Positions 16,950-28,913 of a DNA stretch of 35,052 nucleotides are shown piece by piece. A model generated the notes under the pieces. It was not told the DNA's origin. It made no database searches and saw only the letters and a list, made by a program, of their open reading frames with translations. Each line of letters begins with the position of its first letter. Position 1 is the stretch's first letter. The position numbers were made by a program, and so were the translations under genes. This DNA is from Pleurotus djamor (taxonomy: Eukaryota > Basidiomycota > Agaricomycetes > Agaricales > Pleurotaceae), in assembly GCA_029747585.1 (NCBI GenBank), contig JAPEVF010000479.1, positions 1-35,052 on the forward strand, written 5' to 3'.

Positions 16950-19898
16950 ATGCCCAGAGAAAACAGCTTCAGTGATTCAGAGGGAAGATCGTTGACCCCT
17001 GACCTTAGCGACGAAGAGGAAGACGTCCAGGTTGTTTCCCCAACGTACTCCTTGTCGCCGGCACCAAATGGAACTCAAGATGTCTTTGGAAATGGGGCAG
17101 GGAATGTGCATGGGCACTCACACATAGGACCTTCGCAGTCGCAGCGAAGTTTACCTCGTTCTCAAGCACACTCAACAGCATCGCAAGTGCGACCCTTGTT
17201 GCATCCTCGCGAACGATTCAGGAAGGCTGTTCGTAAAATCATCGCGCTCGGTCATTCTGCTTCGACGTTTTCTCGCTCTCGAATTGGCGCGGTTGGGGAT
17301 GAACCAGGTGTTGACCCTCGGAGGGACTCTGCCTATATCAACTGGGGACACATCCACCAAGACTGTGTTATCGAGGTCAATGACTACAGCAGTGTCAGAA
17401 GCTCGTTTGGGAAGATGACGAACAAAGAGTTCATTGGGATGATGGAAGACGAAAGAGCCAGCCAAAGGGAGCCTTGGGTGAAGGTTCGATGGATCAACGT
17501 TGGTGGTGTCAGTTGGGATGTTCTGAGCGCGCTCGCTCTCAAGTACGGTACGCAGTGAACCTTCCGTACCCACCCTTTGCTTGTTGCTCACCTAGTTCGT
17601 TAGAGATCCACCCCCTCGCCCTGGAGGATGTCCTGCACCAGCGTGATCTGAATCGCTCGAAAGCAGACTATTACAACAAACATCTCTTCCTGCGCGTCCT
17701 TTGTCACGAGCTCCTTGATCCAGAGGACACGTCGACCTACATCCCGCCTCATATGAGCACGTCTCTACGTGCGAAGGCCTACAGTGGACACCCAGCACGT
17801 GGCTCCACTTTAACCGAGCTCCCGCGCTCAACCTCACCTGCGCCGTTCACCCCAGAGGACCAGGAAAATCGGATGCACCATGCCATCAATGGGTCTCAGG
17901 AAAAAGAGGAGTTCGGGATCGTCGTTGAAGGTGTTCCATCGAACGCCGGCGAATTCGGGGGTCCAGGAGAGGAAATGGACAGAGACAACACGTTGTATGG
18001 AAATGGCACCGACATCACTTCCAAGAGGAAGAGCTGGCGGAGGACCAAGTCAGCTATGTCTGGTGTGGATGTAGAGAAAGCTGTTTCACCGCCTGCGACT
18101 GGACGAAGAGTGAGTTTTGGGAAGAAGCCTCCTCATCCTCCCCACCCTGCTACTGGTGGAGAGCGAAGTCTCAAGTTGGCCAAGTACGCTGCGTTAGATG
18201 AGGTACGTCGAAGTCCGTCCCTCGGACATTGGGACGAAAGAGTTTCGCGTTCTCATTCACAGCATTGATTGGCAGGTGGACGAAGACCATCGTAAGCTCG
18301 CGGAAAGAGAAGCGTCCATCGAACAACTCAAGAAAGGCGAACGGGTAAACGTGAAGGTTTCACCCATGTTTATGTTTCTCTTCAAAGATGGTAAGCATGA
18401 TCCAACCGTTGGGCGATGCCAGCTTTTTTTNAACATCTCGGATGATGTAGGAACTTTCATCACCATCCACCCGAGCCCGGATACGAACTTTACGATGCCG
18501 ATTATGAACCGACTGAGGCAGCGGGACACCCTTCTCAGGAAGAGTGCTGATGCTAGTCTGTTGCTCCAGAGTATCCTTGACTTGAGTGAGTTTTTTTNGT
18601 TTCCGGCATGAAAAGGAAGCAGTCGCTCATATCTACATCCCCGATACCTTCTTCTACTACTCTCTACACAGTCGTCGACCAAGCGCTAGAAGTCATCGAT
18701 GCGTATCATCTCAAAATCAAAAAGTTCGAACGCGACATTTTGCTCAAACCAAAAATGAAAACTGTTCGCAACTGTGAGTCGATTACCCCACCAACCCGCT
18801 TGTCAATCCTAACGAAGCGGCACATGACGCCAATAGTGCATATCCTATCCGGCGATTTAATTCTCCACAAACGGACTTTGGAGCCAATCAAGACCATCGT
18901 CTATGGATTGAGACGTTACGATCTCGATCGATGCGCCGCTCTGGTTGAAGCTCAACAGTATCCAGGCCAGGAAAAGGAACCAGTCGTCGGGTTTATGACC
19001 CATAAATCCAAGATCTATCTGGTTAGTCCCGACTTCATCTCTTGTTTCCTTATCTCCCTTTTTCGTTCCGTGCCGGAGCGGTCCTCCCTGCTGCTCCTCG
19101 AGGCTGGCTTGGTTATCGACCTCGGCATCAACGGATATAAGATTAATTTATCTTCTGGCGCTGTTGCCTATCGGGCGTTAACATGGCGATCTCCAAGCTT
19201 TCGATCTATTGACGCCTTATGGATCCCTGTCGCATTGTCGATATGATGGCTAATTTCGCACACATTCCATATAGGCTGATGTATACGACCACATGGTGTA
19301 CATCTTGACGAGTTTGGATATGTTTGCCGGTATCGCGGAGAATCTCATTGATTATACCTTCAATGTAAGTGACCTATTTATGACTTTCCTTCCCATGCTG
19401 AAGTTTTTTTTTCTTGTTCGGTCGATGTCGCGTATGTAGATGGCTTCGTATGAGATGAACGAAGTGATGCGAAGGTTGACGCTGGCAACGATCATTTTCT
19501 TGCCCCTTACCCTGCTTACTGGTTACTTCGTACGTGCTTGATCCCTCGTACATCCGCTCTCTTCTAACATTCTTTTCTTGGACGTATAGGGAATGAACTT
19601 TGACCCTATGTGGTCCGTCCAGCAAAACTCAGACTTACTGTTCGTCCCTCCGTCTTCTTCTCCATTCCTTCTTTCATGCTCACTATTTGATGCAGCTTTT
19701 GGGAAATTGCTATTCCTGTCATGCTGGTTGTGATACCGGTCTTCGTTGCCCCAGATATCGCCCGGCTGTGGCATTACTTGAAGAAAAAGATGATGACCAA
19801 CAAAGTCGCCAAGGTGGGTTCTTTCCGCATCTTTTTCCCACTCAAAGGCGATATCTGAATCCCCTCCGTCACCTTTGCAGAAATTTAAAACGGCGTAA
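16950..19898 (+). CDS. CorA-type Mg2+/divalent-cation transporter
   Basis: Eleven exons: 16950-17547, 17604-18202, 18276-18390, 18451-18585, 18672-18773, 18837-19021, 19275-19364, 19440-19529, 19590-19639, 19696-19813, 19881-19898. All junctions keep frame and give 699 aa. The first 120 residues or so are disordered and Ser-rich. The cytosolic CorA domain shows WVKVRWINVGG and EIHPLALEDVLH (200-211); an inserted disordered loop (about 260-390) precedes the helical part (DHRKLAEREASIEQL, LADVYDHMVYIL). TM1 (about 620-638) runs into GYFGMNF with the GMN signature at 639-641, and TM2 is about 655-670. It ends KFKTA in the cytosol. Fungal CorA proteins import Mg2+ at the plasma membrane, vacuole or mitochondrion; this one has no presequence, so plasma membrane or vacuole is likelier. 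Intron 6 is unusually long (253 nt). N bases follow T-runs inside introns 3 and 4. Confidence 0.92.
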
Positions 19899-21907
19899 AA
19901 TCGCATAAAATGACCAAGTTACCGCTCATCCGCGCTACTTGAGCATACGATATTGCATGATTGATACACGGACACATCGACATGCTCTTGCTTTCGCTTC
20001 ATCTACTCTGGTTTCGGCATACTCTATATCTATTGTTTGGGTTCACGTTCTTATGTTCATGGTCATGGTTAGATAGCATCTCATTCGGTTCGGTTCTTTT
20101 GGACATAGTTCAAGTATATCTATCATATATCTCACTACATCGCTTCACCTTCCTTTCTCATCCGTCAGTTCTATCGCTCTGTCTTGCATGTCGTCTCCTT
20201 ACTCTATACTCGCCCCTGTTTGTTCTCCAACTTACATAAACTCCTTCAGCCCGGGTGGCTTGGTACTTATGCACTCGACCCCAACCGTTCGAAAATTGCG
20301 TTACGATCAACGGTGAATTACCTCGGTATTCCGTATTCAATATTCGTGGAGACGAACTGAAGGCAACCGGAGATAGTACATATTAACATACGCATTCTAC
20401 GCACAAACTGGACGACCAGTTTCTGGGGTCTGTATGTAAGGGGAAGAGAGTAACAGAAATACTTGATACAGTGGGGTGTCATGAGCTCCAAGTGCGCATG
20501 GAAGGCAGGAACATGTACAAGGCACGGGAAACCGGAAACAGAAGGACAAGCGGGGTGGGGGACACGGAACGACGGATAAGATCGTGAATGGCAACGTCGT
20601 AAGACAGAAGAAGAAGCAATAGATACCAGCACGTAGGCTGTAGGGAAGGGTCATAACCCAAGGCCAAAAGCGCAACNGAAGAAACTATATGGCAGACGAC
20701 AGATAATCCAAGGAAAAATGAAAAGATACAAATACAATGAAGCTGATGAGGGGGTGAGAATAGATAGATGTAGAGTAGGCTTGTAGGGTCTTTATCGTTA
20801 AGGGGTCGTGAACGTCTTCTGAACAATGAAGATGTGTACCTCGGGAGGGAAGCATGGGAAATATGACATGCATGGACGTTGGATAAAAAGGAAAAAGAGG
20901 AGGCTGTTCAACAACTGGGGTGACGGATATTTGGCGGAGTATGCAAAACGGCGGGGCTGAGAGAGAGGCCCAACGAAGACGAGCGAGAAAAACCAAGACG
21001 CATCCGCATCGAAGAAAGCGGAATCGCGAAAACATCAAATTCGCCATCTTGGCGCAGTTGACCGTGGACCTTGTGATCGAGGGATACCGACATCGAAGGT
21101 GTCAAGCCTTGACAAGTAGACAATTAACCATCGACAACGGTCAATTATATTCGCTCCCCTCTTCCTTGTCTCCCTCTCATCTTCTTAAGCCGTATCTTCT
21201 TCTCCCGCTGATGTCTAATGCCATCCCGCGAAGATGCGATGCGTTCATGTGTCAACCTCCCCCGATTAAGGTAGGTTACATCCAAGGTTGAGCTTGCGTC
21301 ACCTTGATGTTATAGGGGCGATTGTAGAATGCCGGATATGAGGCTTCGGTTTCGTGGGAGCGAGGTTTTGGGATAGATATGAGCGGATACGTCGCTCTGA
21401 GAGGGGGCATGGTTGCTGGCAACGACTGGGAGAAGGGGAAGTCAAAGGAAGAAAAGGGGGTAGGGGCCGCGAGGAGGAGAGGAAGGAGAGGGACAAGCAG
21501 AGGCGGATGCGTCGGCGGTGATGGGTGGACTTCCCAACGCGCGGCACAGGACGAAGGAGTAGAGCAAAAGCATAGATCAAAAAATATCCCACGATATCAT
21601 GTATGACGGAAAGAAGAAAATGCATGTTGTACAATGTACAGCAATAAGTATACAAAAAGGGATTCATTCAAGCAGACGGAAGGCAGAACACAAAGGACCG
21701 GCGGTGCGAAACAAAAGGCATAATGAAAATCCAAAACCGAGCAAAGGAACATGGAAAAGTAGGTACCACAAAAAACGAATTCTGATAAACCAAAAGGAAA
21801 CGGAAATGTAAATGAAAGCAGTGCAGTAGTAGATGGGGAAGCAGGAAGGAGGAGCGAGTGTCGCAAGTCCAGAGGGTGGTGCGATGGTTTGATCTTGAGG
21901 TTCAAGT
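19899..21907. other. convergent intergenic interval with strong strand composition bias
   Basis: About 2 kb between the 3' ends of the CorA-type and zinc-finger genes. From 19960 to 20240 the plus strand is pyrimidine-rich; from about 20400 to 21900 the minus strand is, so long Leu/Ser/Pro-rich minus frames stay open in several registers by composition alone. Best read as long pyrimidine-rich 3' UTRs of both genes. No gene recognised. Confidence 0.5.
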
Positions 21908-24346
21908 TCATGGATGATGAACCTCTCTGTATCCAGAGAACCCCGCGCTTGAGGAGCCTGCATTCTTCGGAGGAGGGACATAGTCCTTGTGAACCCTCAT
22001 ATGTTGTCCGAGGTTATCATGTCGACTGAAGTCCTTGCCACACCCAGGATACGGACATTTGTGTGCTATAAGCGAGGTATATCCCCGAAAATCAATGTGC
22101 TGTCCAACAAAAACAAGAAGAAGGGATACTCACGTTTGTCGTAGGTATGGATACTCCTCACATGTCGTTTCAGATGTTCCCCTCTCGCGAAACATTTACC
22201 ACACCCATCGACGACGCACGTAAACATCCTCGCACCGCCCGCTTTGCCCCTTCCACTACCACTTCTCTCTCCTCCTCCCGATGCAGCACCACCACCAGCA
22301 GACATACTTCCCCGTCTTGCACTCCCACCACCAACTGCATCCCCAACTAAATTTCCATCTAAATCTTCATCGTCCCTCTCACTCCCTCCAAGATGTCCGC
22401 GTTGCTGAAGATGATCCCAGTTCGATAACGTAGGCACTCTCCTCCCTCTCGATTTCTTGGTCAAGTTCGGAATAGGAATGGGCACAGGTAACGGNGTACT
22501 CTGTCTCGTGCGTCGTTTCAATTCCACCGGGCCTGAGCNAGAACTATTGGTGTTGACGTTGACANGNGGGTTAGAGGTNGAGTTGAATGTCTGGTTGGAG
22601 ATACGGTTGTGTGAGACGGAGACCGAAGGCGTGGGGAGGACACCAACGCCATGAGCATGGCNATGATGGGCGGAATTACCACTACCNCCGTAACATCCTG
22701 NTCCNCCAACCCCAGGAAGATAATTAACACCAATAGGCGAAGAAAACGGNGANGTCGGGGTCAAGGGAAGAATCGANGTCGCACTCGTNCTCGTCGANGC
22801 NGANGAATGGGAAGACGAAGACCCAGCCGTACTTGTACTGCTTACTTTCCTAGTGCGGATACCTTGGGCGTCAACTTCGTCACTGTCGGAATAATCATAG
22901 TGATACTGTTGTTGTTGCAGCTGTCGGTGAGGATGNACGGGGATATCGATGTCATGGTTGTGATAACGATGATGATGGTGTTGTTGGTCGNCGAGNGTGT
23001 TGTAGACGTCNGGGTGAACATGGGANGAGGANGGCGGTGGTGGGCCCGCGTACGCTGGGTAAGGCGTGTATCGAACATTCGGCGCAGCCGGCGCACGCAA
23101 CCGCAGTATACTCTCCGTGCCCGGGGCCGACGCCGGTGATACGACATACGCATGACTCTGACTCTGACTCTGGTTCTCATGGTACTCGATGTATTCCCGA
23201 CGCTCCTCATCAAAATGCGTGTGCGTGGCGTCCAAATATACCATGGAAGAGTCGGCCGGAAATCCGGACGGCNCACCGTTGGAAATGGGTTTGGAGGGAA
23301 GAACCGTNGCGTCCAGATCGACGTCGATGTCACAGTCGTCTTCACCTTCGGCGTCNGCATCGGCGTCGGCACCCACGTCGGGATCGGTGGTGACATCATC
23401 GCCTCCACNNCCGCCATACACCACTGCCCTCGTAGTATTACCGTGACTGTGACCGTTCGTATTCCATTCAACGGCTAAAGGATGTGCATTGACGTTGACA
23501 CTGAGCCCATTGTGTGCTCCATGGCCGGCTGTGTCGATATGGGTAGACATTGAAGGCGCAGTAGGCCCTTGGCGATGTGGATGGAGACCGTCGGCTAGTA
23601 TGGGAGATGCCAAGGGCGAAGAAGAGGCGATGGCTGCGTCAGAGGATGACATCGCCGGAGCATGGCGGTAGCCAGAGGAGTCATAATGAGCCGCATCGAA
23701 GTGAATGGTCGTCGGTACTGAATAGGGGGATGAATTTGTCGCAACATGATCGTTGTTTGCGGGGACTGGTTGCACAAAGTATTTCAATAAATCACTCTGG
23801 CTGTAATAAAGTGAAACAAAGGGTGCACGTACCCAGTGAAGGAGATATGTCGGTGGGATGAGGTGGATGCGATGCATCGCGAACGTAGCCTGCTGCCGCT
23901 GCTGCAATGGAATGGGATGCAAAGCTGTTTGGNGGAAGTTGTCGCGGGTGCAGTGAAGCCTCTGGAGGATCTGGGTGCCACGGCATCGTCGATACACCGA
24001 AACGAGGCAGAGGTCGAGCTGCATAAGGAGAACGCGCACGGTCGACAGTAACAGGGAAGTGNACCATTGATGTGTTACTGAGCGTAGGGGGCTGAGATGN
24101 GTGTATGGNAGGAGAAGAAGNAGCAATATGAGATTCGGTNGAAGAGTTGTATAGCCCCTCAGATGGCTGTCGCTGCGAAGGCCAGATTGGTTGTGGCGGT
24201 TGATAGTTGTGATAGGCTTGAGCAGGGTAGGGAGGAATAGGAGAATGGGGTGCAGCGTTCAGATCAGAGAGGACTTGGGTGTACAAAGGAGAAGAAGGAG
24301 GTATGGGCTGAGGCGAGGCATACGGGGTCGAGTATGGGAGAGGCAT
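21908..24346 (-). CDS. C2H2 zinc-finger transcription factor, long paralogue
   Basis: Three exons, 24346-23833, 23765-22134 and 22065-21908 (introns 67 and 68 nt), give 767 aa. The first junction is the least certain. The N-terminal 590 residues are low-complexity: Pro/Ser/Tyr-rich, then His-, Asp- and Gln-rich runs, typical of activation regions. A conserved block PVPIPIPNLTKKSRGRRVPT (598-617) is followed by about 70 Gly/Ser-rich residues and two C-terminal C2H2 fingers: C688-x4-C693-x12-H706-x4-H711 and C719-x4-C724-x12-H737-x3-H741. The intron between the fingers is phase 1, just after K715. About 30 N bases in the repeat-rich coding part leave residues unread. Tandem C-terminal fingers of this layout are as in stress-type (Msn2/Seb1-like) regulators; targets unknown. 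Paralogous to the gene at 33597-34910. Confidence 0.87.
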
Positions 24347-25650
24347 TAGGAGGAGTGGNAGAGTGAGCAGCGGATTTGATTATAAAGGAGGGCGGAACGG
24401 GAGTGATCGCGAGAGCAGCGGTGGCCTGAGGCGTTGCGCTGCAGCTGGGTGTCGTGGACGCTTGGAACAAAGAGCAATATGAGCAATAAAGAAAAAATCG
24501 GCGGTGGCCACTCTCGCCCAAAGTGGATTGAAATGGCTCGGGACTGACTTGGACTCTCGACTCGAATCATTCCCTGGTTATGAACGAACGATCGATCGGG
24601 CTCATCTTTTNNNGGGATCTTCGATTATGTCAGTCCCTTGCCCGCCATCCAAGTTCGAACTGATCCAACCCACCTCGGTTCGTTCGCCGCTAGCCATATC
24701 CTGTCAATCGAAACAAGCCACGAGGCTCCCGACCCAACCTTGAACATTGCAGCTCTTCGCAAAACGATCAGCGCTTCCCGTCCCAGGCCGCTGTCCAGAT
24801 AAACCAGATTCGGCGACTCTTCCCATCCAGCTCCCNTCCAAGATTCGNTGANGCCCANCTGCATCTGAACCATCCCGATCCGTCCATTTCCTCTCTTGCC
24901 ACCCTCNACACTTTNCGACCTTTTTCGCCCAAAATCCCCCCTCCGAAACGTCCGACGCCTCTTTTCCAAAAATGTCGTCCTCTCCATCTCCTGGCACGAA
25001 CAATGCGGAGCATTATCTCCATATGGATGTGTTCACCTTTTTTGGGATATGAGGTGTTTTTGAACAAAAACCGTGGCGTTTCTCGGGTGCGTGCCGGAAA
25101 TACGAATCAACACGGGTTTGTTTTTGTTACCTCCAGAAAAGACATATAGCCACGCCTGCACTGTAAGGTACATGTCACCCTTCACACCGACTTGAAGCTC
25201 ACTGCCCGTAAAAGACGTACACAGATTCCGGAAGACTATGCACAATGCAACCAAGGCTATGACCAGCGTCCGGGCATCTTTCGTCCGTTCAAGATAAAAG
25301 GACNNTGACAGGCGCTTATTGACAACAAGCTCCATAAAATTGCTGCTTTTTGTCGATATTTAGATTATTTTTCCCAGTCATTCCCCCGGCGAAACCGATA
25401 CTAGGATCGACGCCTCGCGACCGACGTGAGTCAGAGTTCAAATGTTCACTGCTTGCACATTGAACAATGNGGCGCATCATCCCACCCTTTACCCATCCTC
25501 CATGTATTNAATCAAGGCTCGTACGCGTGTAANACTGTGCCANTAATCNCATTTTTAACCAAGTANGATTCANTAACGACAGGTATTTAACAGGTTTCAG
25601 GTCACNNTCGTTGTTCTTTTTGAATTCCGGGTTGTTTTACGCCGTGGAGA
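24347..25650. other. upstream region of the zinc-finger gene, no other gene seen
   Basis: About 1.3 kb. Next to the start, the minus strand is C/T-rich, as in fungal promoters and leaders. A plus-strand pyrimidine-rich tract spans about 24800-24960. Overlapping frames at 24625-25067 are composition artefacts. Several N bases at 24830-24920 and 25500-25610. Confidence 0.4.
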
Positions 25651-25654
25651 ACGA

Positions 25655-26300
25655 GGGAGAGGCGCGTATCATGACGCGTAGATGCCCATAGTACGCCCAG
25701 AGGTGGCGGGGTATTGTCTGCTGCAATGCAGTACCATTGACTCATCATTGATCATATTATCACCTTGCTATTTAGGACTACGCGAACTCAAATGCAAGTC
25801 CGCATTGCTATGCCTGCGACGCTTGCCGAGTCCTCGATCCCTCTGATGATTGATCACTCTTGATCTCAAGGCCAATCCGGAACTCAGCTTTGCGGTTCAT
25901 CGGTAACACGAAAGAGTCAGCTTTTCGACGCTCGTCGTTCTCACATAAATCTCGTCTCTCATCTCTCAAAATTCTTCTTGAAACCATGGATCGTCAGGCG
26001 CGTCAGGGCGAGGCGCGCAATCAGTCCACTTACATGGCCGTACGCTCAGAAGTGTATGGATGGGGCCTACTGCAGTGCCGTGTCATTGAATCATCATTCA
26101 TGATTTTATCGCCTCGTTGTCTAGGACTACGCAAACGCAAACGCAAGTGCCCGCGCGCCTTGCGCCTTGCTATGCCTTTTGGCGGTTACCAAGTCCTCTC
26201 GATGGTCAAATCCAAGCACAAACTCAAGTCGGAGATCGGAGTCGCGGTCTGTCAATAATTTATCGAGTCACTTTTTCCGAGCCACCCATTGTTCTCACAC
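25655..26300. repeat. diverged tandem duplication, unit about 350 bp
   Basis: Two head-to-tail copies about 350 bp apart align in order: GGACTACGCGAACTCAAATG (25775-25794) with GGACTACGCAAACGCAAACG (26124-26143); CATTGACTCATCATTGATCA with CATTGAATCATCATTCATGA just before them; CTTGCTATGCC-type and CAAGTCCTC-type blocks after them; and GTTCTCACATAA (25939-25950) with GTTCTCACACAC (26290-26301). Divergence is substantial, so the duplication is old. No coding frame is shared between copies. A weaker third copy may lie near 26680-26780. Confidence 0.6.
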
Positions 26301-26376
26301 ACGAGTCCAACTACTCTACAGCTTCACCGCGTATCAGCTTCTTGGATGAAGCTCTTAAGCTTAAGACTCAAGGTCC

Positions 26377-26389
26377 CCAGCCTTTTATA
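26377..26389 (-). promoter_or_regulatory. orphan copy of the extended TATA element
   Basis: The minus strand reads TATAAAAGGCTGG, identical over 13 nt to the element before the decarboxylase-like gene. About 90 nt downstream an ATG (26289) opens only eight codons before a stop. Either a promoter whose gene has decayed, or a start site for a noncoding RNA. Confidence 0.35.
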
Positions 26390-26399
26390 GTAGGCCTCG

Positions 26400-28600
26400 T
26401 GATCGCTCAACCCACATCGGCTTGTATATGCCATGTTTCTTGCATCAATCACTGCGCTGTCTGCGCATCCACGCGTATACCTCCAAGTCAGTAGATCCCC
26501 CATTGTTCGTGCTCTGGTGGATCTTTCCGTCACCGCTTACCTACTCTTCAAGTACTAGTCCTGAGTCAAGCGTCTTGTACGTGTCAAGAGTCAGCATGAT
26601 CGTCAGTATGATCCTAGAGTCCTTGGTCTGGGTACCACCGTTTTGACCTGGGTACTTATACCTGTACCACATCGGCCTTTCCAAACCGAGCCATTGTCTA
26701 TTCAGGATTTCACACCTCGGGCAAACTTCATGCTGTTGGACAGAGAGTCTTCAAGCTTCACCGCCTCGATCCCAACGATAAATAATCTACACATTTTCCA
26801 GCCGTTCTCTCGGTACACTTGCGGTATAAAACTCAACTACCCACCACGTCGTTTTTGCGGAACTTCGGAACCATCTTGTTTATCAATTATTTTCGCGCTC
26901 ATAGAGTACTTCGATAAGTGATATGTGATATATGATGCTCTGATACTTCGGTGATGCATTGATGATGATAGTCAAGATGATTCGGTCAACCAACCAATGA
27001 TACCGAGTCCACACGATGTTACCACGCACCTAAGTACTAGACTCGTACCTATCATGGATCAATGGTTTTGGAGGAACGGTACCGTTAGCTTTGTGAATCA
27101 CTGATATCGAGTACACCGCTTGAATAACAATGACTCTCTTTGTTTATACTTAGAGCTCCATGTTCCATTCAACATTGGCAAGTCATCAAGTCATCCTCCA
27201 CGTTTCAAACTCGTTGTGACACGATGGCTACCAACGCAATGCACAGCTAAACGGTAAAAGTGACGAGTGAGTCACATAATATCAGTTTTAATAGCTTTGA
27301 TTATACCCTTCATTGTGGAATGCATGTAGTTTGCATGTAATTGCAGTTTGATCTTGACATCTTGACGCTCGTCTTCGCAGCCTTCATTCTCAAAATCTCA
27401 AGCGGTTTTCGTTATTATATACCAAAAGGACACGTCTACTAGACTACACAGAAGCAGTAGGTAGTATCTCGTCTATCAGCCACGGTAGAGAACCTAACGC
27501 CGTGGATATGAGGAATAGGACAAAGAATCCCCGAACGACAACACGGCGATGCCCTTCTTCTGCTGGATAGCTTGAATGACAGAAAGTCACACCAACTCGA
27601 ATAGCTGAGTAGCCTAAGGACTCGGAACAAGCTTTTCCCTAGGTTCCAGAGCGATGAGAAAGAGAAGAGGGAGGAAGAGAAAAACAGCGCAGTCAACCCT
27701 TCCGGGTTCTTTGTTTCTTGGGTTAAACTTTGCGTTGATGAACTTGGTCGGGCCCTCGGAGGTACAACACTGCGAAGTGCGTAGTAGTGGAAGGTAGCAG
27801 AAAAAGAAGCAAGTCGGTTAGAGTATGCATTTTGATTGGTATTGGTCATTTGGACGAGTGGTCGGGCTTAGATCCCCTCGCGGGTGTGTTGAAGACCGCA
27901 GTTGATGTTCAGTTTCCCCGAATGTGTTGACGACCCCATTTGAAGTTCAGCTTCCCAGCGTGCATTGAGATGTGACCGCGATATCGGGCCAAAACGCTCA
28001 GACTTTCACGGAGGATAGACGAAGGGAGAAGAGGGCTTGCGGGACGGAGGAAGGGAGGGAGAGCTTCAAGCTAGTAGAAAAGGCTATCAAAGAGATCAGT
28101 GTGGAGTAGAACGAATCGTCGTAGCTGCTCGTCATCCAGTCATCCAACAACCTGGACCGCACGGAGCGGTAGTACCCAAAGTGCGGAAACTCTGGACTCT
28201 TTGGGACTGTGGCAGAGGCGTGATCTAAGGTGAAAACGAGAGTAAAGCTTCAGGCTACGAGATGGGGCCGATATCTACGCACCGCCTTATTCAAGTTGGA
28301 TGTGCCATGGAAGGTATGAGATGCGTGATGCTAGATAACGGTTCACTAGTGACCTTTACCTTTCGGGCCCTCTAGGCATCCGATATCGATATGAAGGCCT
28401 CAAGGCAGACCCATCAGCAGGGAGGAAACGGTCGGCCATGAACGGTGCGTGAACAGTCTGCAAAAGGCCAGTAGATCTGGACAAGATTAAGAACGTTGAA
28501 AGTAGTTCCAAAAGAAAAAGTACGAAGAATCCTGCCAGATAGAAATTGCCTTCAAGTTGCATGTACTTCGAATGCGAATCGTGGAGTTCAGCGTTGCGCA
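26400..28600. other. gene-poor interval
   Basis: About 2.2 kb without a recognised gene, variable in composition with AT-rich patches near 26910-26990 and 27230-27350. The longest frame (27439-27849, minus, 136 codons) is Ser/Arg/Leu-rich with no motif. The 38-bp repeat at 27885 lies here. Confidence 0.45.
27885..27956. repeat. imperfect 38-bp tandem repeat, two copies
   Basis: Copies start TGTGTTGA at 27885 and 27923. Over the first 34 positions 28 are identical, including the shared GTTCAG and TTCCC blocks. Confidence 0.75.
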
Positions 28601-28913
28601 TCATGGCATTTGCATCGAGTCGGAATCAGATTGACGAGCTATGCCTTCGGTACGAGCACTGAGATATGATTCCATTGTGGGCGGCATTGCATGTGCGCCT
28701 AGACGGGGGTTTGGGTCCAAATCGTCGGCTTTAACACTTAATTCACCTGGACCCTCGCTCAGCCGTTTGCCGTTTAAGCCAGCTCTTCTCTGTCCGACTG
28801 AATTCGCATCCGTTCTGCTCCGTAAGGTCAGATGAAAGAAACACCGCACCGCAGAGATTGAGCTACGTACAAACGTAAATAGAAAAGCCGTGGAGACAAC
28901 GGGCATCTTCCAT
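28601..28913 (-). other. possible two-exon small gene, unrecognised
   Basis: The ATG at 28913 opens 14 codons (MEDARCLHGFSIYV), then a GTACGT donor at 28870, a CTGAC branch and a TTCAG acceptor at 28798 give a 73-nt intron that joins in phase to 28797-28601, for 79 aa. The C-terminal part is hydrophilic (LNGKRLSEGPGELSVKADD). The stop overlaps the start (ATGATG) of another frame (28604-28356) that carries a hydrophobic, membrane-like stretch (FYLAGFFVLFLLELLSTFLI). Splice signals are good but no family is recognised. Confidence 0.25.

Noticed and set aside
20318..21981. Chain of overlapping minus-strand frames as genes
   Set aside because: Open in several registers because of pyrimidine bias; no motifs, no conserved junctions.
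22134..23765. Zinc-finger gene called broken because of its many N bases
   Set aside because: The frame stays open through all of them for 1632 nt and both splice junctions keep phase, so they act as unread bases, not indels.
27439..27849. 136-codon minus-strand frame as a gene
   Set aside because: Ser/Arg/Leu-rich with no domain, no splice partners and no promoter features.
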